Of a DNA stretch of 64,000 bases, positions 51,401 through 58,274 are shown piece by piece (within the stretch, counting starts at the first letter, position 1; every line of letters starts with the position of its first letter). The notes under the pieces were generated by a model. It did not search any database and had not been told where the DNA came from. It worked only from the letters and a program-made list of their open reading frames with translations. Origin of the DNA: Novosphingobium olei (GTDB taxonomy: Bacteria; Pseudomonadota; Alphaproteobacteria; Sphingomonadales; Sphingomonadaceae); NCBI RefSeq assembly GCF_012927405.1, contig NZ_JABBGM010000002.1:186001-250000 (forward strand), given 5' to 3'. Position numbers and translations under genes: made by a program.

Positions 51401-51649
51401 GGTGGCGGCGAATTTCCGCACGTCCTTGCCGATGTCCTTAGCCTCGCACCAGCCGATGGCAACATCACCGCGATTGAACACGAAGTCCGGCGCGCCAACG
51501 TCGGTAAGGTGCTTGGGTTCATTGATGACGGTCAGCGCGGGGTCGATAGAGCCAAACAATTTGGCCAAGGCGGGGCGGAAACTATGTTCGGTTGACTGCC
51601 CGCTGGCATGGAGCGCGCGAATTTCACTTACGTAACCCTGAATATCCAC
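48416..51649 (-). CDS. Single-chain restriction-modification enzyme, ISP-like without helicase
   Basis: The product has 1077 residues. The N-terminus has a PD-(D/E)XK-like nuclease core (GAPDFVFNRGDVAIGWCEAK). The middle has an N6-adenine methyltransferase with the SAM motif ILDPATGTGTFLAEV and the catalytic motif MCVIGNPPYSGES. The C-terminal third resembles the target-recognition region of Type ISP enzymes (PILYRPFSPSWTFYTGKSR; VFDYIYGVLHCPSYRATYAE). No SF2 helicase motifs are visible, which sets it apart from true Type ISP enzymes and closer to Type IIG. It should methylate self DNA and cut foreign DNA with one chain. The start is GTG 51647-51649. Confidence 0.9.
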   Translation of the reverse strand: MDIQGYVSEIRALHASGQSTEHSFRPALAKLFGSIDPALTVINEPKHLTDVGAPDFVFNRGDVAIGWCEAKDIGKDVRKFAATDYSKAQKERYKKGLPNLIYTNGLDFEFIRDGEVVDFITIADLIPTLPARTENFPVLENRLRDFAHITPLSVTSSAKLAAMMAGKAAIIKDIMGRALVADMKAKDASGTATDLIGQYEAFRASLIHDITVEEFADIYAETIAYGLFAARLHDETPDTFTRAEALDLLPKTNPFLRELFIYIAGPNLDERLRRVIDELCHVFCATDMDRVLRNFGKITARQDPFLHFYEDFLAEYNPAKRKARGVWYTPEPVVNFIVRAVDEVLKTEFGLADGLADTSRITIDWDTGQNDPKTGKPAHIKKEVHRVQILDPATGTGTFLAEVVKLVSERIKGVAPGQLSAYIERDLIPRLHGFELLMASYAMCHMKLDMILTRLGYKPSAQPPRLGVFLTNSLEEGERVEQTLFGLSRAIANEAKAASDIKRQTPIMCVIGNPPYSGESANKGDWIMGLMEAYKKEPGGVQKLQERNPKWINKDEHKFIRLAEHMIAKNGEGVLGFITSHGYFSDPTLRGMRWHLMQTFDSIHVLDLHGNTNKKEVCPDGSPDKNVFDIMQGVGIIIAVKHRREGKTAKPLAKLFHGELWGNRESKYAALWDGGPKTLCPTALPQIAPQYPFVARDYDVEAEYSQGFSVGELMFVNSNGIVTARDDLTIDMNRDALWNRVKDFTQSEAETLRERYDLGKDVRDWTVAGAKADVIAHYSQDRLLPILYRPFSPSWTFYTGKSRGFHCYPRNEVMRNYVGHSNLGLLTSKGVKDRRFRHVFVTTAVSEAIFLSGTTASNAMNLPLYLYPEPDTLDQTIRVNFVAKLYAQIRKAAGLTGPTPAPDVSTIASGDFRRAAGDARPDEVKVFDYIYGVLHCPSYRATYAEFLKIDFPRIPFPASPESFRTISEQGEALRRLHLMEDAAIGATPYPFHGDGDSVVDKPRHVNGQVWINADQYFDGVPAIAWEFHIGGYQPAQKWLKDRKGRALTYDDIRHYQRIIKILAETDRVMRTIEVPLD

Positions 51650-51714
51650 GCGCTATTGCCCCTCATGCATTCAATTGAGGGGCTTAACGCCAGTCGCTCA
51701 CGCCGCCAAGTCAG

Positions 51715-52947
51715 TCAGACCGCCTCACGTTCCGGGAACGGCACAATGTCCGCCCCTTTCCGTAGCTGGTCGAGATAGTCCGACCACCATTGCGCCATTT
51801 CAACGCGCTCTTTCCAATGCGCGCCGCGATGATAGGCCGCGCGCACCTTGTCGGTATCGCCATGGGCAAGTGCCCGTTCGATTGCGTCCGGGTTCCATTT
51901 GCCGCTTTCGTTTAGCAGCGTGGAAGCCATGGCGCGGAAGCCGTGGGCCGTCATTTCGTCGGTGCTGTAGCCCAGCCGCCGCAGACCGGCATTGACGGTG
52001 TTTTCGCTCATGGGGCGGGTGCGAGTGCGGACGGAAGGGAATACGTAGCCACTCGGCCCGGTCACTGCCTGCACTTCGCGGAACAATTCCACCGCCTGCC
52101 GTGACAGGGGGACGTGGTGTGTCTTGCGGGACTTCATCTTGCCCGCCGGTATTATCCAGAGTGCGCCGTCCAGATCGAATTCGCTCCATTCGGCGTGGCG
52201 CAGTTCGCCGGGGCGGACGAATACGTGGGGCGAAATCTGCAAGGCCAGTTTCGTAATCCCGCTGCCATCATAGTCATCAATGGCGCGCAGCAGTTCGCCC
52301 GCCTTCTTGGCGTCGGTGATCGCGCCGTAATGTGTGACCGTGGGGGCGGTCAGCGCGCCGCGCAGGTCGCGGGTTGGGTCCGACGCCAGCCGCGCCGTGG
52401 CCACGGCATAGCGGAACACCGCGCCAGCCAGTTGCAGGCTGCGCCGGGCGCTTTCCAGCTTTCCCTTGCCTTCGATTCGGCGAATGGCTGTCAGCACGTC
52501 CGCCGGTTCGATCTCGCCAATGGACAGTTTGCCGATGGAGCCGCAGACAAGTGAGAGCAGATATTCGCTGCGAATGGCAGTGGCCGGTGCCCAGCCCTTG
52601 GTCCCGTCGCGCCGCCGCTTCTCGCAATACTCGTCACAGATCGCCTTGAATGTATCCGCTGCCTGTATGCGGGCGCGCACCTTGTCGCGCTGCTTTTCGC
52701 GTGACGGGTCTTTGCCAAGGGCGATCAGTTCCCGCGCCTCTTCCCGACGCCTGCGCGCCTCGCCCAAGCCAATTTCAGGATATGGCCCGATGGCCAGGAG
52801 CTTCTCGCGCCCATCGACGCGATACTTAAGCCGCCAGAGCTTCCCCCCGGCTGGCGTGATCAGCAGGAACATGCCGCCCCCGTCCGCCAGCTTGATCGCC
52901 TTTGTGCCGGGTTTTGCATTGCGGATGGCTACATCGGTCAAAGCCAC
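51715..52947 (-). CDS. P4-type tyrosine integrase of the island
   Basis: The product has 410 residues from GTG 52945-52947. The N-terminal arm-binding domain (MALTDVAIRNAKPGTKAIKL; KYRVDGREKLLAIGPYPEIG) is the DUF4102 type of P4-like integrases. The catalytic residues are in FVRPGELRHAEW (Arg), HGFRAMASTLLNE (HxxR), LAHGDTDKVRAAYHRG (late His, Tyr nucleophile). P4-type integrases use tRNA 3' ends, and this gene sits next to tRNA-Gly(CCC) with repeat clusters between, so it is the enzyme that inserted the island. Confidence 0.96.
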   Translation of the reverse strand: MALTDVAIRNAKPGTKAIKLADGGGMFLLITPAGGKLWRLKYRVDGREKLLAIGPYPEIGLGEARRRREEARELIALGKDPSREKQRDKVRARIQAADTFKAICDEYCEKRRRDGTKGWAPATAIRSEYLLSLVCGSIGKLSIGEIEPADVLTAIRRIEGKGKLESARRSLQLAGAVFRYAVATARLASDPTRDLRGALTAPTVTHYGAITDAKKAGELLRAIDDYDGSGITKLALQISPHVFVRPGELRHAEWSEFDLDGALWIIPAGKMKSRKTHHVPLSRQAVELFREVQAVTGPSGYVFPSVRTRTRPMSENTVNAGLRRLGYSTDEMTAHGFRAMASTLLNESGKWNPDAIERALAHGDTDKVRAAYHRGAHWKERVEMAQWWSDYLDQLRKGADIVPFPEREAV

Positions 52948-52971
52948 GGGATTGCCAGCCTTTCCGGGGGC

Positions 52972-53046
52972 TATACCCCCAATACACCCCCATGCGTGGG
53001 GGTATCGACTTGGCCGTTTTGCATATACCCCCCAATCATACCCCCA
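52972..53046. repeat. ATACCCCC repeat cluster at right island end
   Basis: Within 75 bp just upstream of the integrase gene there are four near-direct copies of TAYACCCCC-type motifs and one inverted copy (GTGGGGGTAT at 52996-53005). Two similar copies sit at the left end. They are likely arm-type sites of the integrase, and may also control its promoter. Confidence 0.6.
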
Positions 53047-53148
53047 GCGGCTGGTGGCTGAATGCGAACGCAGGTGAACGCTTGCGGCCAGATAACCGCT
53101 AAATACCTTGGATTTTGGGGGTTTGTCTAGACGCCTACGAGCATCGGC

Positions 53149-53167
53149 GGACAGGAAAATGGAGCGG
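53149..53167. other. Right attachment site (attR)
   Basis: GGACAGGAAAATGGAGCGG is identical to attL. From 53160 on it is part of the tRNA-Gly 3' end, so integration kept the tRNA gene whole. Confidence 0.85.
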
Positions 53168-53233
53168 GTGAAGGGAATCGAACCCTCGTATTCAGCTTGG
53201 GAAGCTGCTGCTCTACCATTGAGCTACACCCGC
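53160..53233 (-). tRNA. tRNA-Gly (anticodon CCC)
   Basis: Read on the minus strand, the acceptor GCGGGTG pairs with CACCCGC and is followed by T and an encoded CCA. The anticodon loop TTCCCAA gives CCC, and the T arm AGGGTTCGATTCCCT is intact. It has 74 nt. Its 3' end is the integration site of the island. Confidence 0.95.
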
Positions 53234-53285
53234 GCCGGGCAGGGCGCGCGATTGCCACAAGCTCTGCGGCTTGGCAACAGCGCAA

Positions 53286-54701
53286 TCAGGCCCTGATCCC
53301 CAGCCATCGCGCCAGCGGCGGGATCCGCCGCAGCACCAGCCGTTCGACGATCGCCATGCCGGCCATCGAGATCGCCAGCATCGGCAGCAACAACGCCAGC
53401 GCCGCCAGGATCGCCACCACGCCGCCGATCCTTACCGGCACGGCTGGCAGCGGCGGAGCGCCCAGCTCGCCGTCGTTCCTTCTCTTGCGCCACATCACGA
53501 AGCCGCTGACAGCCAGCGTCACCAGCATCATCGCGGTGGCAAGGCCGATCAACTGGTTGGCAAGGCCGAACAGCGCGCCCTCGTGCCAGGCGACGCCGTA
53601 TCCCACCGCGCGGTCGATCGGATGCTTGTCGGCGAAGGTTTCGCGCGCTGTCACCTTGCCCGTGCGCGCATCGATCCGCAGCGTCACTGCACGGGGCCGG
53701 TCCTGCGTGTCCGACCGTACCGTCCAGTCTTCGCGCGGCGGTGCGCCGAAGGCTTGTGGCGCGCCCGGCGGTACCACGACGACGGGGAAGGGTAGGTGCT
53801 GCGCCTTGGCTTCGGCAACCACTTCGCTTAGCGTCGGACCCTGCGGCCCGCCGTGATGGGCGTGAAGCATTGGCATCGCCATCGATCCCGCGCTCGCCCC
53901 TGCGTTTGCGGCGGCGAGCATCGCGGCGTGATCGTGCCCGGCATGGTCGTCGCCCGCCACGGGAGGCGGCGCCTTGCCACCCACGGTCCAAGCCTGCTGC
54001 CCCTTTACCCAGCCCAGTTCCACCCGCACAGCGCGGAAGGCGGAGCCCCAGACATCGGCCCACGGCAGCCCGGTCAGCAGCAGGACTAGCGCCAAGCCCG
54101 ATACCCAGAACCCGGTCACCGCGTGCAGATCGCGCAGGGCAGTCCGCCCACCGCCGGACAAGCGCGGCCAGACCACGCCGGCAAGGCCCCGCCCACGCGG
54201 CCACCACAGGTACAGGCCGCTGACGATCAGCACGATCGCCCAGCTGGCGGCGAGCTCGGCCAGCCAACTTCCGCGTCGGCCGAGCAGCAGCTGGCCGTGA
54301 ACGTCATGCGCGATCTGCGCGATGCGCGTCTCGCTGCCGAGCGATCCCATGACGAGCCCCTGCGGCGAGACGAACACATCGCGCATGCCGATGTTGTGCG
54401 GCAGTGCCAGGTGGACCAGTGCGGCATCGCCTTCGCGTGCGGGCAGGCGGTAATAGTGCACGGTCGAACCCCGAAAGGCCGAAAGCGCGGCGTCGATCTG
54501 GATTTCGGGTGAGACGCTGCCGCGGTCGGGCATGCCGGTGAAGGCACGCTCCTCCCACGCATCGATCTGCGGCTTGAACAAGTATACCGCGCCCGTGCAG
54601 GCCAGCACCACGATCAGCGGGATCACGAACAGGCCGGCATAGAAATGCCAGCGCCAGATCGTGCGATAAAGGGCGGCGCGTTGCTGCGCGGGTGCGGTCA
54701 T
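53286..54701 (-). CDS. PepSY-associated membrane protein with His/Met-rich insert
   Basis: The product has 471 residues. The PepSY_TM pattern is present: an N-terminal helix with WRWHFYAGLFVIPLIVVLAC, a second at ELAASWAIVLIVSGLYLWWP, further helices with HAVTGFWVSGLALVLLLTGL, and a C-terminal helix pair. Between them a periplasmic stretch contains DDHAGHDHAAM and MAMPMLHAHHGG, rich in His and Met, likely to bind copper or a similar metal. It lies 16 bp after the TonB receptor. Such proteins are thought to act as reductases or accessories in metal uptake. Confidence 0.88.
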   Translation of the reverse strand: MTAPAQQRAALYRTIWRWHFYAGLFVIPLIVVLACTGAVYLFKPQIDAWEERAFTGMPDRGSVSPEIQIDAALSAFRGSTVHYYRLPAREGDAALVHLALPHNIGMRDVFVSPQGLVMGSLGSETRIAQIAHDVHGQLLLGRRGSWLAELAASWAIVLIVSGLYLWWPRGRGLAGVVWPRLSGGGRTALRDLHAVTGFWVSGLALVLLLTGLPWADVWGSAFRAVRVELGWVKGQQAWTVGGKAPPPVAGDDHAGHDHAAMLAAANAGASAGSMAMPMLHAHHGGPQGPTLSEVVAEAKAQHLPFPVVVVPPGAPQAFGAPPREDWTVRSDTQDRPRAVTLRIDARTGKVTARETFADKHPIDRAVGYGVAWHEGALFGLANQLIGLATAMMLVTLAVSGFVMWRKRRNDGELGAPPLPAVPVRIGGVVAILAALALLLPMLAISMAGMAIVERLVLRRIPPLARWLGIRA

Positions 54702-54717
54702 GACCGGAGCCTCCCGT

Positions 54718-56718
54718 TCAGAACCGCGCGCGCAGGCCGGCGTAGATCGCCCGCCGCTCGACCGGGTAATAGATCACCGACGCGGCGTTCGCGCTGATGA
54801 CGGCGGCCACGTCGCCGATCGCCTTCTTGCCGGTGATGTTGCGCACGTCGGCAAACACGTCGAGCCCGTTGCGCAAGGTTGCCCCGGCGCTCAGGCCGAT
54901 CAGCGCATAGCCCGGCGTGCGGGCGGTGTTGGCATAGTCGGCATAGGCCCCTTGCGGCACCCATTCGAGATTGGGCGCAATGTGCAGCGCATCGCCGCCG
55001 AAGCGCACTTCGCTGCGCAGGACATGGCGCGGCACCACCGGCAGGCGGTTGTCACCGAATTGCGCATCGCCCCGGAAGCGGAAGTTGGACCACTGCCACA
55101 CCTGCCGCAGGCGCAGCCAGTCGACCGGTTGCCATGAAAGCCCGGCCTCGACCCCTTCGTGCAGCGTGCGGTTTGCGTTGAACGTGCTTGCAGGAATGTC
55201 GGTGGTCACCGTGTACTGCAGCATTTCGCCCTTCAGCGTGGCGCGATAGTAAGTGACGTCCCACGAGAGCGGCCCACGCTTGCCGCGCGTGCCCACTTCG
55301 ACGGTCCACGCCTTCTGGGGCTGCACGGGCACGAAGTTTACCGTCTGCGCCAGTTCGACGAACGTCGGGAATTCGACCGAGCGGTTGGTGTTGGCGTAGA
55401 CGTCGATCCCCTCGGCCGGCTGCCACAGCACGCCGATCTTCGGGCTGAACGCCTGGAAAGAGGCGCGCGCGTTGACCGTGCTGGGCATCGTGCGGTCCTG
55501 TTCGCGCCAGCCGTCGGCCCAGATGCCGCCGCCGATCAGCGAAAGCCCAGCCACGGGCGTGATGCGCAGCTCGCCATAAATGTTGGCCGTGCGCGCCCGC
55601 TGCGTCGCCTGGAAGATTTGCGCCCCGCGATGCCCGTTCACGTTGACGAACTGCTTTGCGTCGGTCGTGCCCCAGCGGATCTCGCCGCCCAGCGTGGCGG
55701 AGACGATGCCGCCGGTCCATTCGGCCCGCGCGAAGGTGCCCTTGTCCTCGCTCTTCTGGTCGATCACCACGTAGATGGGGTGGAACAGCTGCTTGTTGTT
55801 GTAGAACCCCCCGAACGTCAGGGTGCCCGCGCCAAGGTCAATGGTCGTCCGGTTCTGCAGGCGAAGGCTGGTGATGTCACGCTGCTGGTCGCCCGCCGTA
55901 TTGCCCTTGGCAGGATCGTTCAGTGCGTCACTCCCATTGAGCGCGCCGGGAAGCTGCTGGTGGATGTCGTTGACGCTGGCATAGAAGCGCGTCGTGATGG
56001 CGTCCGCCAGCTTCAGCCCGACATTGCCGTTGAAGCGCACCGAATGGCGCTTGGCATGCGTGCGGTCGCCATCGTGACTGTCGACCGAAATGCCGGCCCA
56101 GGCATTGGCGCGATCATCGCCGAACCCACCCGAAAGCAGGCCACGGATCATATTGTACGATCCCCCGTCGATGCGGGCGAAGACCCCGCGCGCACTGTCC
56201 CCGCTCGGCGTCACGCCGTTGATCGCGCCGCCCAGCGTGCCTGATCCAAAGCGCAGCGCATTGCCGCCGCGATAGACTTCGAGATGGTCGAGGAAGATCG
56301 GCTCCAGTTCCTGGAAATCGCCGTTGTCGTCGGACAGGTTGATCGGCACGCCGTCCTGCAGCAGCGTCAGCCCGCGCATGTGAAAGCTGCGCGAAAGGCC
56401 CGACCCCCGGATCGAGATGCGCACTTCCTGCCCGAAACGCGGCTGGGTGTAGACGCCGGGCGAAAAGGCCAGCGTGTCGCGCAGCGAAACCACGGTGCGA
56501 TCGGCGTAGTCCTCGTAAGGAACCACGTCGACACCGCCGGGGGTCTTGGCGATCTGCTCTTCGGCGATGGTCGCCTGGCCCTGGCCCACCACGATGATCG
56601 CAGGGGCTGCATCGCCGTCGTCGGGCGCTTGCTGGGCGTGGGCAAGGGGGGCGGCAACTGGGGCGGCCGCAAGCGGCAGCAGGCTCGCCAGCGCGAGCGT
56701 GGTACGGGAAATCTTCAT
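54718..56718 (-). CDS. TonB-dependent receptor, probable metal or metal-complex uptake
   Basis: The product has 666 residues. The signal peptide ends PLAHA; the TonB-box region is APAIIVVGQGQ; the plug has RISIRGSGLSRSFHMRGLTL and LEVYRGGNALRFGSGTLGGA; the barrel ends RRAIYAGLRARF. It is shorter than the receptor at 36482 and belongs to a different branch. With the His/Met-rich PepSY protein and the DUF2946 protein as neighbours, copper or a siderophore-like complex is the likely ligand. Confidence 0.93.
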   Translation of the reverse strand: MKISRTTLALASLLPLAAAPVAAPLAHAQQAPDDGDAAPAIIVVGQGQATIAEEQIAKTPGGVDVVPYEDYADRTVVSLRDTLAFSPGVYTQPRFGQEVRISIRGSGLSRSFHMRGLTLLQDGVPINLSDDNGDFQELEPIFLDHLEVYRGGNALRFGSGTLGGAINGVTPSGDSARGVFARIDGGSYNMIRGLLSGGFGDDRANAWAGISVDSHDGDRTHAKRHSVRFNGNVGLKLADAITTRFYASVNDIHQQLPGALNGSDALNDPAKGNTAGDQQRDITSLRLQNRTTIDLGAGTLTFGGFYNNKQLFHPIYVVIDQKSEDKGTFARAEWTGGIVSATLGGEIRWGTTDAKQFVNVNGHRGAQIFQATQRARTANIYGELRITPVAGLSLIGGGIWADGWREQDRTMPSTVNARASFQAFSPKIGVLWQPAEGIDVYANTNRSVEFPTFVELAQTVNFVPVQPQKAWTVEVGTRGKRGPLSWDVTYYRATLKGEMLQYTVTTDIPASTFNANRTLHEGVEAGLSWQPVDWLRLRQVWQWSNFRFRGDAQFGDNRLPVVPRHVLRSEVRFGGDALHIAPNLEWVPQGAYADYANTARTPGYALIGLSAGATLRNGLDVFADVRNITGKKAIGDVAAVISANAASVIYYPVERRAIYAGLRARF

Positions 56719-56803
56719 GGAAAACAGCCAGTCCTGAAATGCGGATTGTCTGGCGCCGCGCCATCCGCGCGCGCCGTCACGTCAGTTCAGCCGCAAGTGC
56801 GGC

Positions 56804-57214
56804 TCAGGAGAGGGCAGGGGGGCCGCAGGGCGGGGGTAGGATCCGGGGGGCACGGCGCAGCGCTGGAAGCGCGACCGGTCCGAACCCAAGCGCGACAAGA
56901 AAAGCGATCGCGGCAGCCAGCAGCGCGGGATCGGCGCCCGAAAGAGCCGCCATGCCAAGGCCGGCAAAGGCGCAGTGCTCGTTCGCCTTGGCCTGCTCGG
57001 GGGCCTGCGCGGGCGCGCCGTGCTTGGCGACCGTGATCGTCATGGGACTGTGCAGGCCGGTCGCATCGGCGCAGACCAGCACGGTGAAGCTCGACGTCGC
57101 CGTCTTGCCGGGCATGAAGCCCGCGGGGATCAGCGCGCGCATGGCAAGCGCAAGCGCGACCAGCGCCATGGCCAGCGTGCGATTGCGCAAAAGGATTGCC
57201 CGAAGCCCCCGCAT
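56804..57214 (-). CDS. DUF2946 family protein
   Basis: The product has 136 residues from ATG 57212-57214; ATG 57248-57250 would add 12 residues and sits nearer the LysR stop. A signal-anchor helix (LAMALVALALAMRALIPAGFMPG) is followed by the family pattern with FTVLVCADATG and EHCAFAGLGMAAL, then a second helix and a basic tail. DUF2946 proteins are small, often copper-associated, and travel with TonB receptors and PepSY proteins, as here. Biochemical role unknown. Confidence 0.82.
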   Translation of the reverse strand: MRGLRAILLRNRTLAMALVALALAMRALIPAGFMPGKTATSSFTVLVCADATGLHSPMTITVAKHGAPAQAPEQAKANEHCAFAGLGMAALSGADPALLAAAIAFLVALGFGPVALPALRRAPRILPPPCGPPALS

Positions 57215-57269
57215 GGCCGCGCCGTTACGCCTCGCTGCTGCGCTTGTCATCAGCGCAAGCATGAATCTT

Positions 57270-58187
57270 CTACTTACGCGCCTCATCGACCAGCCAAGCG
57301 CGGAAGCGGGCAAAGTCGCCGTCGCGCGCCTTTCGCCGCGGGTAGACAAGGAAGTAGCTCCGCGTGCCCTCCAGCGGTCGGTCGAACGGCACGGTCAGCA
57401 AGCCTGCGGCAAGCTCGCTTTCCACCAGGAAGCGCGGCAGCAGCGCGGCGCCTGCCCCTGCGACGGCTGCCTGTGCCAGCATCAGGAATTGCGAGAAGCG
57501 CTGGCGCGGCGGGCCTGCGGCAAGCTCAAGCCCGTCGGCGGCGAACCAGCGGGCCCAGGCATCGGGCTGGGCCGAAAGCGCCAGCAGCGGTGCTTCCAGC
57601 AAGTCGCGCGGGGTGGCGATGGCAAGCCGTTCGGCCAGCGTCGGGGCGATGACCGGCACCATGACTTCGGCAAACAGGCGTTCGTGGACCAGCGGCTCGC
57701 CACTGGCGCCTGCGGGCCAGTCGGGCGGGCCGACGTGGATCGCGGCATCGAAGTCCTCGGCCGCGAAGTCGAACAGGTCGGTCCGCGCGATCATGCTGAC
57801 CATCAGGTCTGGATGGATCGCCGAAAGCGCGGGCAGCCGTGGTGCGAGCCAGCGCATGCCGAAGCCGGGCAGGGTGGCGAGCGTGACGCCCTTGTCGTCC
57901 GGCGCGATCAGTCGCCGCGTTCCGGCACGGATCAGGCCAAGCGCGGCGGACACCTCGCCAAGGTAGGCCTGCCCCGTGCGGTTGAGCGCCACGCGGCGGC
58001 CGTGCCGCTCGAACAGAGGCGTGCCGAGCCAATCCTCCAGATGTGCGATCTGGCGGCTGACTCCGCTTTGCGTCAATCCAAGCTGATCGGCCGCGCGGCT
58101 GAACGTGCCTTCGCGCGCAGCGGCCTCGAAACAGCGCAGCATCGATAGAGGCGGCAGCAGGCGGGGATCGTCGTCCTTCATGACCAT
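57270..58187 (-). CDS. LysR-type transcriptional regulator (GcvA-like)
   Basis: The product has 305 residues. The helix-turn-helix lies in MLRCFEAAAREGTFSRAADQ and LGLTQSGVSRQIAHLEDWLG; the effector domain runs from VTLATLPGFGMRWLAPRLPA to the C-terminus, as in GcvA/AmpR-like regulators. It is divergent from astD, with an inverted repeat at 58205-58221 between them, and also lies just upstream of the DUF2946 gene on the same strand. The likely target is the arginine-succinyltransferase genes; control of the metal cluster is an alternative. Confidence 0.92.
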   Translation of the reverse strand: MVMKDDDPRLLPPLSMLRCFEAAAREGTFSRAADQLGLTQSGVSRQIAHLEDWLGTPLFERHGRRVALNRTGQAYLGEVSAALGLIRAGTRRLIAPDDKGVTLATLPGFGMRWLAPRLPALSAIHPDLMVSMIARTDLFDFAAEDFDAAIHVGPPDWPAGASGEPLVHERLFAEVMVPVIAPTLAERLAIATPRDLLEAPLLALSAQPDAWARWFAADGLELAAGPPRQRFSQFLMLAQAAVAGAGAALLPRFLVESELAAGLLTVPFDRPLEGTRSYFLVYPRRKARDGDFARFRAWLVDEARK

Positions 58188-58204
58188 CGGTCATTTATAG
58201 CGCC

Positions 58205-58221
58205 GGATAATCCGCTTATCC
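58205..58221. promoter_or_regulatory. LysR-type inverted repeat upstream of astD
   Basis: GGATAATCCGCTTATCC has perfect 6-bp arms around five bases and contains the T-N11-A spacing of LysR boxes. It lies in the 87-bp gap between the divergent LysR and astD genes. Confidence 0.6.
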
Positions 58222-58274
58222 AGCATGAGCGACGTGTGTAACATGGTGCCAATTCCGATTTCGAGGCGTTTCAC

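Larger units (their letters stand above)
44175..53167. mobile_element. Genomic island integrated at tRNA-Gly(CCC)
   Basis: About 9 kb lies between two copies of GGACAGGAAAATGGAGCGG (44175-44193 and 53149-53167), the right one continuing into the 3' end of an intact tRNA-Gly. Gene order from the right end is P4-type integrase, restriction-modification enzyme, unknown protein, AlpA-like HTH, HTH/zinc protein, second tyrosine recombinase, unknown frame, reverse transcriptase. All are on the minus strand. The left third looks less GC-rich than the chromosome. No transfer or replication genes are present, so it is an integrative, probably defensive island moved by other means. Confidence 0.85.

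Noticed and set aside
51402..53077. Several plus-strand frames of 77-203 codons over the integrase and restriction genes
   Set aside because: They are antisense shadows with no domains or start signals; the minus-strand genes have full catalytic motifs.
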